Positions 48,301 through 61,790 of a stretch of 64,000 bases of DNA are shown piece by piece. The number at the start of each line of letters is the position of its first letter. The stretch's first letter is position 1. Source of the stretch: Niebla homalea (lineage: Eukaryota; Ascomycota; Lecanoromycetes; Lecanorales; Ramalinaceae). The stretch is taken from NCBI GenBank assembly GCA_019925105.1, contig JAHGAU010000033.1, positions 62,001-126,000 on the forward strand, read 5' to 3'. Made by a program: the position numbers and the translations under genes. The notes beneath the pieces were generated by a model that ran no database searches, was not told the origin of the DNA, and worked only from the letters and a program-made list of their open reading frames with translations.

Positions 48301-48936
48301 ATAGTGGCGTTGGGTGCGATCACGGGGGTGGGATACCTCGCGGAGCACCCAGACGCGGAGGCGATGTTGAGGAGGCAGGGTTTTATGGGGGTTGATGAAC
48401 AGTATGTTTTGGAGCTGATTGATGCGGCGATTAGGGATTGTATTGAGCAGGTGTCTGCGTTAAGAGACGGCAAGGATAATTCTCCTTCCACGACTCGAAC
48501 GCTTATTACGGGGCTTGACGTCCAAAATTTGATGCTCCGTATCAAGGAGGATCCGAGGGCTTGTATCCTCGCTTCCTCCACCACCACCACCTCCCCCGGG
48601 AAAAGCGATGCAAGTGGCAAGCACGAAGAAAAAGGTACCTTACCGGACACAGTATCCAGCGCTATGACTGACAAAAATCATAAACGCTTGCAAACGGCTG
48701 TTGAAGAAGTCGTAGCTCACAAGCTGGCGGCTCTCGTGCAGATGCCATCCGAGCAGATCACCGCACAGACGAAGCTCAGAGATATAGGAATGGATTCTAT
48801 GCTTGCGGTCGAAGCGAGACAGCAGGTTACGCTGGGGGTGGATGTCCCGTTGGTGGATTTCATGACCACGACGTCCACGGTGGGGGAGGTGGCTAGGGTT
48901 GTTGCGCTGGGGCTTCTGAGTCGTGAAGGCAGATGA
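45384..48936 (+). pseudogene. Highly reducing type I PKS, C-terminal half (decayed MT zone, ER, KR, ACP)
   Basis: This continues the gene broken at 26158. The first about 450 bp, where highly reducing PKSs carry the C-methyltransferase, are short and degenerate (IDLVKWKTLRVRML, then stops). From 45842 a linker (SVLLLELG, TVLWVTGGDH) leads to the enoyl reductase: GLNAKDFYTLMG, the NADPH motif HSATGGLGQAAVQVAK (about 46941-46990) and VDVVVNSLPRELL. The ER tail follows stops after 47340. An intron (47613-47669) precedes the ketoreductase: [22 protein letters not shown], an in-frame TAG (47833-47835), PIGGVIQAAMNLR, probably a second intron (from 47979), then SSLTGIIGQAAESSYSAANS with the catalytic Tyr codon at 48232-48234. 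The ACP ends the protein, with the phosphopantetheine Ser in GMDSML (48796-48798) and the stop codon TGA at 48934-48936. Domain order matches fungal HR-PKS; ER and ACP motifs are well kept, but stops make it non-functional. Confidence 0.88.
47613..47669 (+). other. intron in PKS between ER and KR
   Basis: GTAAGT donor and TATAG acceptor, 57 bp. The exon ends join the ER tail (NEHDLAPIK) to [10 protein letters not shown] leading into KR. Typical size for ascomycetes. Confidence 0.75.
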
Positions 48937-49558
48937 TGAGAGCATGTGGGGTTCCGCATATGAGATTGAGATTCGTGAGTGCTTTTTAGTACACGTAGGT
49001 TATCAACATGGTAATAAAATTCCGTCAGTTGCATCTAGGGGGGATAAATATTATAAATACATGTTTGCATTAGTGATCATGATGATAATAAGTATATAGA
49101 GGAAAAATACAATAAGTATAGGACCTGTTAAGATCTACGATTTAGGGTGTCGAGAAGCTTGCAAATGCTTGGCAAGAAGAAAAAAACGTACCTCTCCCGA
49201 GATTTTGTTAGTTAGCACCATATAAAGTAATTGAAGCCTTGCGTAACGCCTATTTCTCAACGTATTACCCTCGAATTACTTAATACGTTTTAAGACTTTA
49301 TTAATATCCCTTTTTGGTTATATATAGTATAAGAGTTATAAATATCAACTTACGTTATCCTTATTTAACTTATACTCCTTATTCTCGTTATCTTTATAAC
49401 GTTACAGCTCCTGCTCCAAAGCTTTTTAATTATATTTAAAGCGATACCTTATTATTTATAGCGGAAATGCTTAACTTTAAATTAATTATATTTATTATTC
49501 TTTATAATTAAATAAAGGAAGCCTTTAAAGCCTTATTTAAAATACGGCCGTAACTCTA
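48937..49558. other. PKS 3' flank grading into RIP-mutated AT-rich DNA
   Basis: To about 49190 the sequence is GC-balanced and probably holds the former PKS 3' UTR. From about 49250 CpA/TpG become rare and short relics of an unidentified repeat follow. No open frame or terminal repeat was seen, so an unknown transposon fragment is likely. Confidence 0.4.
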
Positions 49559-50005
49559 CTCCCCCAACCGGGACGGTATGGGACGGGATTTATTTATGTT
49601 TATCCTATACCGGCCGGTACGGTATAAGGGTATATCCCGTTTCCGTACCGTCCCTATCCCGGCGGTATAGGACCGGAAAATACTAAGATCCCGGTGGTAA
49701 AAATATTTATAAATATTTTTTCATTTTAAGTATAAAATATACTATTTTTAATATTAAGCGAGCTGCTAAGCTTATTTAAAAGAAATCTTTACTTTTATTA
49801 TTGAATTTTTAGATTTTTTTTCTATTAACTTTAATATATATTATACTATAAATAGTAAAACGGTATCTTGGCATTTCCCGGTCCCGTACCGTCCCATACC
49901 GTTTATTACCGGTACGGGATAAGGGTACCCTTTCCCTATCCCGTACCGGTCCCATACCGGTCCCGTACCTATCCCGCGGGATTAATCCCGTACCGGTTGG
50001 GGGAG
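49559..50005. mobile_element. 447-bp Stowaway-like MITE, copy 1
   Basis: Terminal inverted repeats CTCCCCCAACCGG / CCGGTTGGGGGAG are flanked by TA on both sides (49557-49558, 50006-50007). There is no coding capacity. The ends are built of many overlapping short palindromes such as GGTACGGGACCGG and TACCGTCCC, and the centre is AT-rich. It is related to 62852-63320 in inverted orientation. TA duplication and CTCCC termini match Tc1/mariner-mobilised Stowaway-type elements. Confidence 0.85.
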
Positions 50006-50007
50006 TA

Positions 50008-50442
50008 ATTAATTTGCTCGATCCCTATTACGTGTATATGTGGATATGTAGTGTTTTTGGTGTTTATAGTGTTTTTGATTGGCGTATCTTAGGACCTAAG
50101 CTACAGGGACCTCGCCGTCGAGGCACCCCCCGCCATGGGCCGGCCACGGGATGAAGCCAGGGCTGAGAACTCAATTTTGATAAAAGCCGTTGTTCAAGCT
50201 GGTCCTTAATGGTAAGATGAAGAACTCAGGGATTTAGGTGAGCTGGCTCATATAAATCTCTGAGCTCCCCCGCACGGCCCCTGAAGAGCCGCTTAACCGA
50301 CAAGTGGCTATTCCGCACGTCCGGCAAATTAGCTAGTAGCTAAAGCTGCTAAACTATACCCTTTTATAAGCTTCTCGGATACCCTAAATAACAGTTCTAC
50401 CCCGTGATATACGCGAGGAGCTAACAATATCCCGGGGCCAAT
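50008..50442. other. GC-balanced island between MITE and mariner-like end
   Basis: About 430 bp with normal CpA/TpG content, including a short GTGTTTTTGGTGTTTATAGT-like repeat at about 50050-50080 and a GC-rich stretch near 50108-50150. No open frame over 60 codons and no tRNA-like fold found by eye. Probably residual host sequence. Confidence 0.4.
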
Positions 50443-50444
50443 TA

Positions 50445-51587
50445 ACGTGTTCATTTTCGATATCGTTTCCTTGGTATTTACGACTCCACCCCGACACCGC
50501 AAAATTTATATATAGATTAATGAATATATAACGTTTTTAATCTATTTTATTAACTTTTTAATATTGGAGCTACTAAATAGCTTATAAGTAATAAATTAAA
50601 TATGATATATAAATTTATTATAAAATTATAGACTCGATTGAATTTTCTCTTTCTTGGATTATTTCGCTATTACTTTAAAGGTAATTAACGAGCTATTTTC
50701 TTTATTCTCTTTACCTGTTTATCCTAAGAATCATTTTTATATATCTATTAAACATATTTAATTTATTGTTAAGGAAATAATTTATAAGGTCGAGCTATAA
50801 ACGGAATAATAGCTATAAGGGTGTTTATGGTATAGGTGGCTGCACTTATATAATAAGTACGGGTATTAAGGAGCTAGTCCTTATGGGGTAAGTAGACCGA
50901 GCCTAGGTAAGGCCTGCTGGAATTATAATAAGATTCCCCTTTTTACGATGGTAAGCTCCTGCGAGCTACTTACCATATTAAAGACCAAGTTTACCCTTGT
51001 CGGATTTAAGTATAGCCTTAAAGAACCACCGAGTATATATTTAACACCTTAAGTAAGCGTGGTAGTTAAGTATTTAAAGGCTAAGAAACCCGGGTGAAAA
51101 AAGCTCCTAAGAAAAGGTGAAAAAAATGATTATAAGGGTAAAAAAATGGATAAAACTGAGTCAATTAATGTGATATACGGGGTAAAGCCAAGTCGTAAAC
51201 TTTCTGTCGAAAAGGGGTTTAATGTAAGGTTATTACCGGACGCCGTTAAATTAAAGCGATCAATAAGGTAACCGTAAGTAAACCGGCTGAATAACTCTTA
51301 CCCCTTATAGGTGAGCTAAAACCGTAAGAGTGGCTTCTACCCTTAATAACGTCGTCGCTCTTATAGATATAATATCTTTACTCTTGCTTTATTTATAATG
51401 TTACCCTTACCCGTATTAATATTAATATTAGCCGTTTATCCAGTCATTAGTTATTCCGGCCTACAGATTACCTTATTAAAGGCCTTATAGTTATTAACGT
51501 TTTATAAGCTTATATCGTAATAATACTATATTTACCGTAAATTTTATAAAGATAACGAGATTAATTCATTTAATTAATTAAGAAATT
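50445..51587 (+). mobile_element. Second mariner-like element, left end and interior, RIP-degraded
   Basis: The first about 85 bp (50445-50530) match the terminal repeat of the 1546-8801 element, strongly from 50457 (TCGTTTCCTTGGTATTTACG) and weakly in the outer 12 bp, and are preceded by TA (50443-50444). The interior to 51587 is AT-rich with no readable transposase. A LINE occupies 51588-63731, so the continuation would be 63749 onward; the opposite terminal repeat was not found before the window end. Family membership rests on the end sequence only. Confidence 0.5.
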
Positions 51588-54500
51588 GATTGATTGATTG
51601 ATTTATTTATACTACGGGTCTAGCTAAGCTAATTCCGGCGTTCCTTAATACGCGGCCTTTTGGCCTTACTGGTAACCGTAAAAACCTGATACTTATAACG
51701 TTAGGGTAAAAACCGGTATTTATTAGGCCTTTACCCTTTATCCCTTAAGGTAAAGGATATTAACGGCCGTTTAAAGAGTAATAATCTATTTATATATTTT
51801 TTATATTCTAGCTCCCCCCCAGAAAATCTATAATATTACGATTATATCCTTATAAAAGTTACCCTTAAGCTTATTATTCTTCCGTTCCTTTATATATTTA
51901 TATTATATTAATCTTACGTAATACCTTTAAATATCCTTATTAACCCTTATACGCTTAATATATACCCTTTTTATATTATTATTACCGTTAACTTTTTTAA
52001 GGACTTTTAATAAGCGTTTATTATTATATTTTTACGGTTATAGAAAATACTTTCCGGTTTATATAATTAACGTAATTAATTTCCGCTTTTCTTTTTCTTC
52101 TTTAACTAATAACGGGCCTTTTCCGTAAGGTTTTTAATAACCTTATTTATCTTTATAGCGAAATTAGACTATAATAATAATCCGGTAAATATTATAAATT
52201 TTATAATTACCCGGATACTTTACTTTATAGATAATATTTAACGGTAATCGTATATATTAACCTTTATTATAAGTCTTAACCTAACCTTTATAAATAAGGA
52301 ATAAAAAATAAGGACGTATACGGCGTTTTACTTTCTTTATTTATATTTATAATTAATATTAATTTAATCTCCGGCGTATATAGTAAATAGGAAGTAAATT
52401 AAATTATTCTTCCCTATTTAAAGTTAAATTATTAATACGTTATTATTTTTTTTTATAATTTTATAATAATAAAAATACTTATTAATAAATACTTTATTAT
52501 TAAAAGCCGGGTATTGATATTTTTAAGGTATAAAATCCTTATATTTTTACTAACGTATAATTTACTTTATTATAACTTATTAAATAATTATTATAATTTT
52601 TACTTTTTACTTTTTAAATCCTTTTAACCTCGGTTTCCTTTAAACTTAATAGAAGTTCGTATATACTTATATTAACCTTTAAGATACCGGTAAAGTCGAC
52701 TTTCTTCTTAATTTATTCCCGTTTTACTTTAATAGGAAAGGGGATAAGGATTTTTATTTTACCTTTTTTAACCCGGGGCCTCTTAAGATTTTAACGCATC
52801 CTTTTATTTCCTATTACCGTAAGTAAGTATATATATTTTTTAAGCTTTATTTAAGCGATTATTTAATTGAATAAGACTTTAATTAATAAGACTTTAATTA
52901 ATAATATAAAGACCTTAGACTTTAATATTAGGATAAAGGTCGCCTCATAAGCGTTATTAATCACTTTTAAGTACCGGTTCTAGACTTTCTATAGTATTTA
53001 AATAAGCTCTTTTTTATATCCCGGGATGTTTTTAGGTATACATTAAATAGCTATAACGTATATTATAGCCGGCTTTATTACCGTTTAATAAATGGTCCAG
53101 GGCTTTTATAAAGTAGCTCCCTATATTAATACGGCAAGGTAAATAAGGCCCCTTTCCTATGAAGTTATCTTTTTTTAAACTTTTTTTATATAGTCTCTTT
53201 AATTAAGCTTTTTATTTACTTAAAAATTAAGGGCTTAAATATTAATATCCGGTTTTATTATAACCTTATTTAAGTTTATTATAATTATTATATCCTATAG
53301 TTTTAAGTTTTTAATTATATAAATAAGCTTATATTTATACGATATCAATTGGGCTCTATAAGTCCTTATTTACCAGAGATAGACTTTATAAGCCTTTTTT
53401 AACTTTAAATAGTTTATACGTATAAAAATACTATAAATTAAAAGATATATATCGTTAATAAAGCTTTTAACTTAAACCTTTTACTTTAATTTACTTAATT
53501 CTTTAATTAACGGACCGTTAAAGAATAAAAATAATATAAAAGAAATAAACGATTTATAAAGGTTTTAATTATAATAAGCTTTATTAAGCTTATTTTTTAT
53601 CTTAAGTTAATTAACGTAATTTAATCGCTTAAGAAGTTTTTTATTGACTTTATAAAAAAGGGTAATACTCTTTTCTTCTTTAAATTATATAGTAATTTCC
53701 GGTAATTTACTTTATTAAAGGCTCTTATAATATTAAGAGAAAGGAAACTTATAATATATCTTTTCCCGTAACCTTATACCGTATATACGTTATTAATTAA
53801 TCCCTTAAAGGCCGTTTCCGTTAACCGATATTTCTTTACTTTTATTTATTAATCGGGAAGAAGCCTATAATTCTTTATATAATCGTTAAGGATCTTTATT
53901 ATTACCGTTTTAAGGCTTTTTTTAATATATAAAAGAGTACGATCGGCCTATAAGACTTTACCTTAAAGTAGTCCGGCTTTATTAACTTCTTAAGGATAAT
54001 CGTCTTTATTTCTTTAAACTTATATGAATAATAACCAACGTCGAGATATATTTAAAATAAATAAATAAAGATATTCTTAAACGGTAAAATTATTATTAAT
54101 AAAAACCTATTAAGGATTTTATTTAAGTTTAAGGCTTTATCCTTCTTTAATTTATTAATCGTTTTAATTATTATATCCTATATTATTATTTTATTTATTA
54201 ATATAGGATTAAAATATATAATGTTTTTAATATTATTTAAGTTAACTTTTAATAAGGGTAGAAAGAACGTTCCTTTAAGGGCCTTAATTTTATTATTAAA
54301 GGTATTAATTATTATACCGTCTTATATCTTAAAAGGTAAAAACTTAAGGATAAACTTTAATTTCCTACTTTATTCCTTATTATATTTTGCCAGCTTTTAG
54401 ACCCTACGGGATAGAACTGTTAAATTATATAGCGTCAACCGGAAGTAGATTTATTTAGCCTTTTTAATGGTTTTTTTTTCACTTTTTAAGCTTTTTATAA

Positions 54501-56006
54501 TTATATAAGTATTTTTTTATTCTTATGTTAAGTAGCCCGTTTAATTAATTTTTTCATTTATATAGTTATAATTATATACTCCTTATTTTAATAAGTTTTA
54601 GTTCTTTAAGAAGGCTTTATTATCGGGATTATCTTTTTAATTATTCTATTTAATATACTTATTATTTATTTTATAAAGAGGTTAATTTACTCTTTATTAT
54701 CCAGCCGTAAGAAATCCGTAAACCGGGCTACCGTTTCCCCCGTTTTTATATATACCTTAACTTCCTTAATTATTTTTTATAGTCTTTTTATTGGCGGTAA
54801 TAAAGTTACGTCGATAGTTTAATTTAAGGTTATTTATATTAATATATAATTTAAATTGTATTTTAAGTCTTTATAAGGCTTATATATTATTAGCGTATTA
54901 ATAACTTTTTCCGTGTTAAAAGCTAGGTTAATTATTATTTTAAATTTACGATTTTCTTATATAATGGTCCTTTATCATATTAAAAGTAATAAGTTAACCC
55001 GCATAATAATGATTAATAAATTTTTTAATTCAATATAACTTATTATACGTTCTTCCTCGTTCTATATATAATAGTATAGGTTAAAGTCCCTTAATAATAT
55101 ATATTCCTTTAATATAAATAAGATATCCCTAAATAACGGTATTATAAAGGGCTTTTTCCTATCAAGTAACGGTAAATTATATATATTATAAATATTAAGG
55201 TCTTTCTTTAAGTTTCTTTTTTTTTTTATAATACAGAGTATATATAGGTTTTTATTATCATAATTAACGTCTTAACTATTTACGTTAAACCATTTATTTA
55301 TAAAGAAGTATATTCTGGTTATTTTATCCCCTTTAAAAACCAAGTAAAACCTTTCCCCCGGGTTAATAAATAAATATATATATAAATTATATAATAATTC
55401 CTATATTATTATAACGTTAACGTTATTTATTTCCTTAAATTTAAATATTAATAATATTATTTTAATTATTTCGTTACAGAAGTTATACTATATTACCCTT
55501 AAGAGTATTAATATATTATTTATTAACTTCTATACGGATTCCTTTTTTAACGCCCGTTTAAATTATAAGCTTTTTATTAAAACCAAGTATCTTTTAGTTT
55601 AATACTTTTCTGGCTATTACTATTAATTTAAGGCGGTTAACTCTTAAAACCGGTATTATAAAAAATTTCCTTTTTTTACTTTATTTATTACCGTTATTTA
55701 CCCTTCTTTATCCGGTTAACTTAATTTACGCTTTAAAATTATTTTTAATTACCTTATTATTCTTAATTTATATGAATTATAACGTTAAACTTTAACCGTA
55801 ATTTTTATTTTTTTTCGTTGGATTTCTTTAACTTTAATAATATACTTAAATTCTTAAATTCTTAAATTATCTTTATTATATACGGTATATTTTAAAGTAT
55901 TCTTTATTTAGCTTTTTATTATTAAGCCCGTATACTTATAAGTATTATAATCTTTAACGTATATTATATATTTAGTTTTATTTAAATATTTTATAATAAT
56001 ATACCT

Positions 56007-59000
56007 AATAAGATATTTATTAGAGAATGGCGACGAATAACGGGACCCCAGAGGTCAGAAACGATACACGCGTGCATAACTTAAGTAATAATAAGGATAA
56101 TACTTTAAATACGATAAGCGGAAGCGGAATAATAAAAATAAAAAAGGAGGAAAAGCAAGCGGCCTAGGTTAATAAGAACGGTAATAAGTCGTATAAATAA
56201 CGTAATAAATACGAGATAAAAAGGCCTTAAATTAAATAAGGAACCTATAATTAATAAGATACGTATAAAGGGATGCGTATAACGCGTAAAAATATTATTA
56301 TAAAGGGTAATAAATAAAAAACGGAGGGGATAAAGACGGTACGCGGGGACGGATAAAGGGTAAACGGAGGCATAAAAGGCCTTATTAAGTATATATAAAT
56401 TAAGAAAGAACTAAATAAAGACAGGGAGATATTAAGTAAATAAGAATAAGCTATAAAAAGAGGTAATTATTAAATACGTAAAGAAGAAGTAAAAAAGGAG
56501 GAAGCGGTAAGGGTATTAAAAGGCCTCCTTATAATTATATAGAAGGATATTACGTTAAAGATTTAGCCGATACTATAAATCGGGCTATAGGGAGTAAAAG
56601 ACTTTTACATAAAAGCGGGGAGAAATTTAAAGGAGTTAAAGAGGTTACGCGGAGCTTAAAAAGCGGTAATAAAAGCGCCGGTAAACGGAAACGAAAAAAG
56701 ATAAAGAAAATACATATAAAGTAAAAGAGCGACGGGGGAGGTTTTAAGGAAAGGAGTAAGGATAAGTTAAATAGTAAAGGCCGTAAAAACGGCGCCGGCG
56801 TTAATAATAAAAAAGGTAAAAATAAAAAAGAAAACGGCGGTATTAAAAAAGGTAAAAATAATAATTATATAATTATTAGGTGAAGAAGAAAAAAGTATAA
56901 TAATAAAAATAAACCCGCTATAATTAATAAAGGCGTTTAAGGTAATAAGAAAGTTATTAATAAAATAAATTATTATAATACATAAATTATAAAGTAAAAA
57001 TATTTTCCTTAATATAACCTTATTAAAGGCGAAAAAAAGGTTAAAGAAATTAAAGAGATAAACCGGTAAAAAGGGGTATAAAACGGCAAAGATATTAAGG
57101 TAATCCTTTATTATCGTAATAAACGGGATATATTTAATAAGGTTTACGGGGGAAAAAGGGGAAGTTACCTTAAAGTGGATAAAGAAAGAGAATACGGTTT
57201 TTTACTTTAAGTTAAAGATTATTAATTATAGTTTCCCCGTTATAGTAAAAAGGTTAAACGTCTTTAATTATATAAAGAGATATTTTACGGTTATTTTAAG
57301 TATAACGTTAATAAAAATATATAACGATATCCTTAATAAAAGGGTAATAAAGGGTAAGTCTTTTAAGTTAATAAGACCTTAAGATTAAATAGCGGATATT
57401 TATTAATATTTTAAATATTAAAGGTATAAATATATTATTATAAAATACCTTAATAATATAAAATACGTAATATATATTAAAAAGTATAATACGTATAAAT
57501 ACGTTAGCTTAATAATAAAAAATTTAACGAAAAACGTACCGAAATACGCGGTATACGGTAATAATAGTTATTTAACGTAAAACTTACGGTATATAATAAG
57601 AGCGAAAAAGACTTAACGTAAAAAGACTAAGATAATAATTAAAATTTAACGTTATAACTTATATAAATTTGGACCGATAAAATAATTAAAAACGATCTTA
57701 AAACGCGAATAAAGCCTATTAAATAAGGAAGGGTAAAATACGGTAACCGATAATATAAAGAAAAGGAAGCTTATAATAATATTAACCTTTAAGGCCGGCC
57801 GCTTAACCAGGATTATTATTATAATAAAAAAATTAAAATAAATAACGCTTAACCTTAAAGAAAAACCGTTTATATAAATAAAAGTCAATAAAAAAAGCTT
57901 AATAAACGTTAATATTTAATATATTTACGCTTTTAAAAATAATATAATATAACGTACGCGGGGAAGTAATTAAAGCCGTAATATTAATATTTAAATTTAA
58001 AAAGGTAAAAGATATTAATATTATAACGATATAAAAGCCGTTATATAATCCGTATATTTATTTTTTAATTAACCCGGAAAATAATTTTTATTTAATTTTT
58101 AAGGGTAATAAGATAATATAGATATACTTTTTTATTAATAAAAGGCTAAATATAAATAGTTAAAACGTTATTTATTATAGAGGGAACCTATATATATTCT
58201 AGATCGTATAAAAAGGGGATATTAAGGGTACCTTAAATATTTATAATATATATAATCCGTTATTAACCAATAGGAAGGGACTTTTTACGATCCTATTACT
58301 TAAAAATATTATAATTGTACCCGGTAAGTACCTCTTAATAAGGGACTTTAATCTTTATTACGTTTAATAAAATAAGGACGGTTATATAATTAATTATATT
58401 AAATTTAAGGAGTTATTAATAATTATTATATAATTTAATTTTACGTTATTAACGTTAAAAAAAGCTATTATATAAGAAAGTTATAAATTTAAGATTATAA
58501 TTAACTTAATATTCGGCTTAAAAAATATTATTAACTTAATTATAATATACGGACCTTAAAAAAACTTAAAATATAATTTAAATTACGTCTTAATATAAAT
58601 AACTTTAAATTAATTTATTAATATAACTCCGTTTTTACCGTTTAAATAAACGTAAAAAACGGTTAAAGAAACTGAAATATTAATGAAAATAATAAAAATA
58701 ATATCCCAGTTAACGGAGCGTTTTTAACTTAATAATAAAAAATAAATTAACCGTTTTATAAAGTAAGTAATAAAAACTTTAAATAAAATAATTAATATTA
58801 TAATCTTAATAATAAAGCTATTTTAAAGAATTAAAATTTATTAAAATAAAGAATATATAAAAATAATTATAAAGATAAAAGCGCTTATAAAGTAAATTAT
58901 TAAATATAAAAATTAAGAAACGCTTTAATAATTAAAGGAAGCTTAAAAAAAAAAGGAAAAAATTATCCGGAAGGTTAAATAAATATATTTCCGGGCTATA

Positions 59001-61790
59001 ATATATAATTCAGCGGTTTCTTTTCGTAATATTTAAAAGCTAATAAAATATAGTAAAGAATAAAGTAAAAAACTTAAATTTATCCTTAAGTTTTTACCTT
59101 TAAAAAGATTAAATAATATAATAATAAATATTTTTGACGGTAAAATTAAGGCTTTTAAAAAAGCGTTCTTTCCTTTATTACCGGAAGTTAACCTAATAGA
59201 TATTAATGGTACGGTATATTTTAAATTAATAATAATAAATAAAATAATAACTTAAAAAATAATAATTAAAACGATTAATAAGTTAAAGAAGGATAAAGCG
59301 CCCGGACTTAATAACATATTAAATAGGTTCCTATCTATAGTAACGTTATTATTTAAAAAAGTCTTTACTTATTTATTTTAAGTTTACTTTAATATAAAAT
59401 ATTATTTTTATAAATTTAAAAAGGTTAAAATAATTATCCTTAAGAAGCCGGTTAAGTTAGATTACTCAAAGGTAAAATCGTATAAATTTATAGTACTTTT
59501 CTATACGTTAAGGAAGGCTTTAAAAACGGTAATCACAAAGATCTTAAGTAACTATATAGAAAAGTATAAGCTATTCCTTAATTAATAAATAAAGGTAAAA
59601 AGAGGACGGTTAATAAAAACGGCTTTTAAAGGCTTAATTAATAATATATATATAATATAAGGTTATAAGAAAAAGTATATTATAAGTCTTCTTTTTTTAA
59701 ATATTATAAAAACGTTTAATAAAGTAAACTATTAAAGGTTACTATATAATTTACGGAAAAAAGGGTTTTACCTTTCCTTATAAATTAAATAAAAAGTTTT
59801 TTAAGTAATTAAGCGACGTTAATTAACTTAAAATAAAAGATAAATATAATAAAGTTTACGATAATAGGGATTCCCCAAAGGTTACTTATTTCCTTAATTT
59901 TATTTTTATTTTTTAACGGCCCGCTTATTAAAAACTTAATAAAGTTAAAATAAAAAGTCTAAGTAAAAAGCTTTATTAACGATATTTACCTCTTAACTTA
60001 TAATACGTCTACTTATATAAACTATTTAAAATTAAAATAAACTTATAAAGTTTACTTATAATAAATAAAAATATATAAGGCTTAATTTATTTTATATAAA
60101 TATAAACTTATTTATATAATAAGGAGCTTAAAATTATACGATATAATAACTATAATAAACTTAAGTAATATAATAATAAAACCGGAAGTTAATATTAAAG
60201 TATTCGGCCTATAAGTTAATAAGAAATTAGATTAAAAGGATTATATAAAAAAGGTTTAAAAGAAAATAATTTTATAAAAGAAAAGTTTTATTTACCTTAT
60301 AGCGTTAACGTAAGGAGTTACCTTATAAAAGGCTAGAACTATTTATTAAACGGTTATAAAGCCTGCGATAACGTATATAATAATTATTTAATACGTACCT
60401 GAAAATACGCTTAAATATAAAAAAAAGCCCGTCCGATAATTATAAAAGGTTTAAAACCGATATTTAAAAGTAATAAATAAAGCATATAAAGTAACTCCCG
60501 TCCTGGTACTGGAATTTAAGGTCTTTATATTATTAATAAAGCTAGCCTTAAATTAAATAATTACTTAAATAAAACTTAAAAAAGGTATAAACTTAATTAC
60601 GTTAATAAAAAATAAACGTATTTACTAGAATTATAAAAGGCCTTAAATAAGAAAGCGTAAAAAGGTAATATTTATCCCTTTTACGGAAGTTAAATTAAAG
60701 TAAATTAAAAAAAAAGTTAATTTAATTTACGTTTAAGAAGTTAACGTAGGAATATATAAATTTTTACTTAAAGTAAAAGCGGCGGAAAAAAAGAAAACTA
60801 TAAGGGCGAAGTTAACGGCGATTACTTTATAAATTATAAGGAAATAAATAAAGCGTTAATATAAATATAAAGAATTAATCCCTTAAGGATAATAATATTT
60901 AACGTTGGATAATAATAAGGTTATTAATAAGTATTTTTAACGTTATAAGATTATAAGGAAAAACGATAATACGTTAATAATTTAACTCCGGATAAATAAG
61001 AACGGCTTAATTTATTTCTTTTTTATCGTATATACCGGTAATTAAATTAACGTTAATTATAAGTATAAATAATAAAAATAAAATACTATATACGTATTAA
61101 TTTCCTATTTACTATTTAAAGAGCTTAAACTGGGACTAATTAAAAAAGTAGAAATTAACGATTATTGTTAAATACTTATTAATAAAAAGGGTATTAAAGC
61201 GGTTATTAAATTTATAATAATTATAGGTTTATTATTATAGTTCGGCTTAATTAAGGAAATAAAAAAAGTAGTTAAAAATTTAATTAAGAAACCTTATCGT
61301 TAACCCGGGGGCAAAAAACAATAACGGGAAAATTATACTTAATAAAGGGTTAAAGGGACTATAAATACCGGGATAACATAGAAAATAATACTATATCGGT
61401 CGGCAGAATTATATAAATAAAATAATAATAATATACGTATTAATAAGGATATTTAATAGTATAATCGGAATTCTGAAATTTTAATATTAAATAAACCCGT
61501 AAAGTAACGGAAGAGTAATAGGTTTAAAGGTAACTTTTAAATAGATTCGGTCATAATATTATAGGTTTTCTTAAAAAAAATATATAAATAAATTCTTACT
61601 CTTTAAACGGCCGTGGATATTCTTAGCTTTTAAAACGTAAGTAAAAGCTGGGTGGATACCGGTTTTTATTCTTAACGTTATGGATATCGGGTTTTTTACG
61701 GTTACCAGTAAGGCCAAATAACCGAGTATTAAGGAACGCCGGAATTAGCTCAGCTAGATCCGTAGTATAAATCAATCAATCAATCAATCA
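56007..61790 (+). mobile_element. Tad1-like LINE B, nested in LINE A, endonuclease and RT relics readable
   Basis: The 5.78-kb plus-strand LINE is flanked by a 14-bp duplication ATAATAATATACCT (55993-56006 and 61791-61804) and ends in an (AATC)n tail at 61770-61790. ORF2 relics: an APE-type endonuclease motif YLLIRDFNLYY near 58330-58360 (family GDFN.HH); RT fingers YKFIVLFYTLRKALKTVI near 59480-59530; GFPKGYLFP-like (GIPQGSPLSP) near 59868-59895; and FINDIYLLTY (family FVDDI.LL) near 59972-60000. The 5' third is rich in Lys/Glu/Ala codons, as in a gag-like ORF1. All frames are interrupted by TAA/TAG from RIP. It is a related member, not identical to LINE A; shared similarity is clearest at both ends. 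Confidence 0.88.

Noticed and set aside
50230..50330. GC-rich stretch considered as a tRNA
   Set aside because: No acceptor/anticodon/T-arm arrangement could be drawn by eye.
57652..57888. 78-codon minus-strand frame inside LINE B with membrane-like composition
   Set aside because: Antisense to the LINE ORF relics, AT-driven hydrophobicity, no family pattern.
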